NCBI GenBank assembly: GCA_041781135.1 | Contig: JBHAZV010000028.1 | Coordinates: 1-41,932 of the forward strand | Direction of reading: 5' to 3' | DNA from: JAUMXJ01 sp041781135 | Lineage (GTDB): Bacteria; Bacillota; Clostridia; Peptostreptococcales; Acidaminobacteraceae | DNA: 41,932 nucleotides | Shown: positions 41,692 to 41,932 of the stretch, piece by piece | Layout of the letters: every line of letters begins with the position of its first letter | Position numbering within the stretch: position 1 is the first letter of the stretch | Translations under genes and position numbers: made by a program | The notes under the pieces: generated by a model | Seen by the model: the letters and a program-made list of their open reading frames with translations, nothing else | Told to the model about the DNA's origin: nothing | The model's database searches: none

Positions 41692-41932
41692 TGCGTAAGT
41701 TCATAGATAAGGTTTTGGATTTCGGTTCGCGTAGGGGGTTTTCTGCCGGGGAGGTCTATTATTCTTCCAGCAAAAGCCTTGATTTGAAAGTGTTTAGGGG
41801 CGAGATAGAAAAGTACGACACCTCCGAAACCGGAGGGCTCTCTTTTAGGGGTATACTGAACGGCAGAATGGGGTATTCCTATTCGGAGCTTGTGGATGAC
41901 AGCGTTGTGGAGGAACTTGTCAATTCTGCCTA
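41691..41932 (+). CDS. TldE/PmbA family protein, N-terminal part (3' end outside window)
   Basis: The frame opens at ATG 41691, overlapping the tldD stop, with GGGAGGA upstream, and stays open to the window edge (about 80 residues). The sequence starts MRKFIDKVLDFGSRRGF and includes SSSKSLDLKVFRGEIEKYD and GLSFRGILNGRMGYSYSE, matching the N-terminal domain of TldE/PmbA, the non-zinc partner of TldD. The rest is beyond the window. Confidence 0.85.
   Translation, partial: MRKFIDKVLDFGSRRGFSAGEVYYSSSKSLDLKVFRGEIEKYDTSETGGLSFRGILNGRMGYSYSELVDDSVVEELVNSA

Noticed and set aside
1..41932. CRISPR arrays, rRNA or tRNA genes
   Set aside because: No regularly spaced repeats and no recognisable rRNA or tRNA sequence in any intergenic stretch.

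Overview
The window looks like a chromosomal segment of a low-to-moderate GC, anaerobic, amino-acid-fermenting member of the Firmicutes, class Clostridia. The evidence is gene order as well as gene content. There is a yybS-gdpP-rplI-dnaB block, a glmU-prs-pth-mfd-prsA-spoVB-hup-rqcP-divIC block, AGGAGG-type ribosome binding sites nearly everywhere, and a full lysine aminomutase operon. A non-spore-forming lineage near Anaerovoracaceae or Peptostreptococcales is my guess. Family-level placement is inference, because no database search was possible.

Layout. (1) 1-4026 is an accessory region. It holds the 3' end of a DDE transposase cut by the window edge, a decayed VanW-family gene on the minus strand, and a compact AT-rich four-gene operon. 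The operon encodes a secreted 161-aa protein, two FtsX/MacB-like half-permeases and an ABC ATPase, and is probably a bacteriocin-type export or immunity system. (2) 4110-10875 is a core block: DUF2232 protein, GdpP c-di-AMP phosphodiesterase, ribosomal protein L9, DnaB helicase, an unusual acetyltransferase-IspE fusion, and a DUF1934-like protein. (3) 10923-20180 is the lysine fermentation region. A PAS/Fis-HTH regulator without an AAA+ domain and a secreted SLH-like protein are followed by a promoter with a dyad, then kdd-kamA-kamB-kamC-kamD-kamE, closed by a strong terminator. (4) 20215-27389 encodes envelope glycosylation and peptidases: a YfhO-type GT-C protein, a GtrB/CsbB-like glycosyltransferase and an M18 aminopeptidase on the minus strand, then a COG2426 membrane protein, a GtrA flippase and pyroglutamyl peptidase. 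(5) 27390-29219 holds a structured leader and an AGCS amino-acid:sodium symporter. (6) 29276-41932 is a conserved housekeeping block: GlmU, Prs, Pth, Mfd, PrsA foldase, a SpoVB-like flippase, HU, RqcP, DivIC/FtsB, Ppx/GppA, TldD and the beginning of TldE.

How the genes work together. Peptidases (M18, Pcp), an alanine/glycine-type symporter and the lysine aminomutase pathway point to energy metabolism based on amino acids. The lysine operon encodes the 2,3-aminomutase, the B12-dependent 5,6-aminomutase with its putative reactivase, and the 3,5-diaminohexanoate dehydrogenase. The cleavage enzyme and later steps must be encoded elsewhere. The YfhO, GtrB-like and GtrA proteins match the three-component scheme for glycosylating cell-wall polymers on the outer face of the membrane.

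The most notable points are: the split-permease export operon next to mobile-element scars; three genes whose start codon sits exactly at the predicted +1 of a TATAAT-type promoter (candidate leaderless mRNAs); the GNAT-IspE fusion; the AAA+-less regulator beside the lysine operon; and a Cys-rich tail on KamA. No tRNA, rRNA or CRISPR array was seen.
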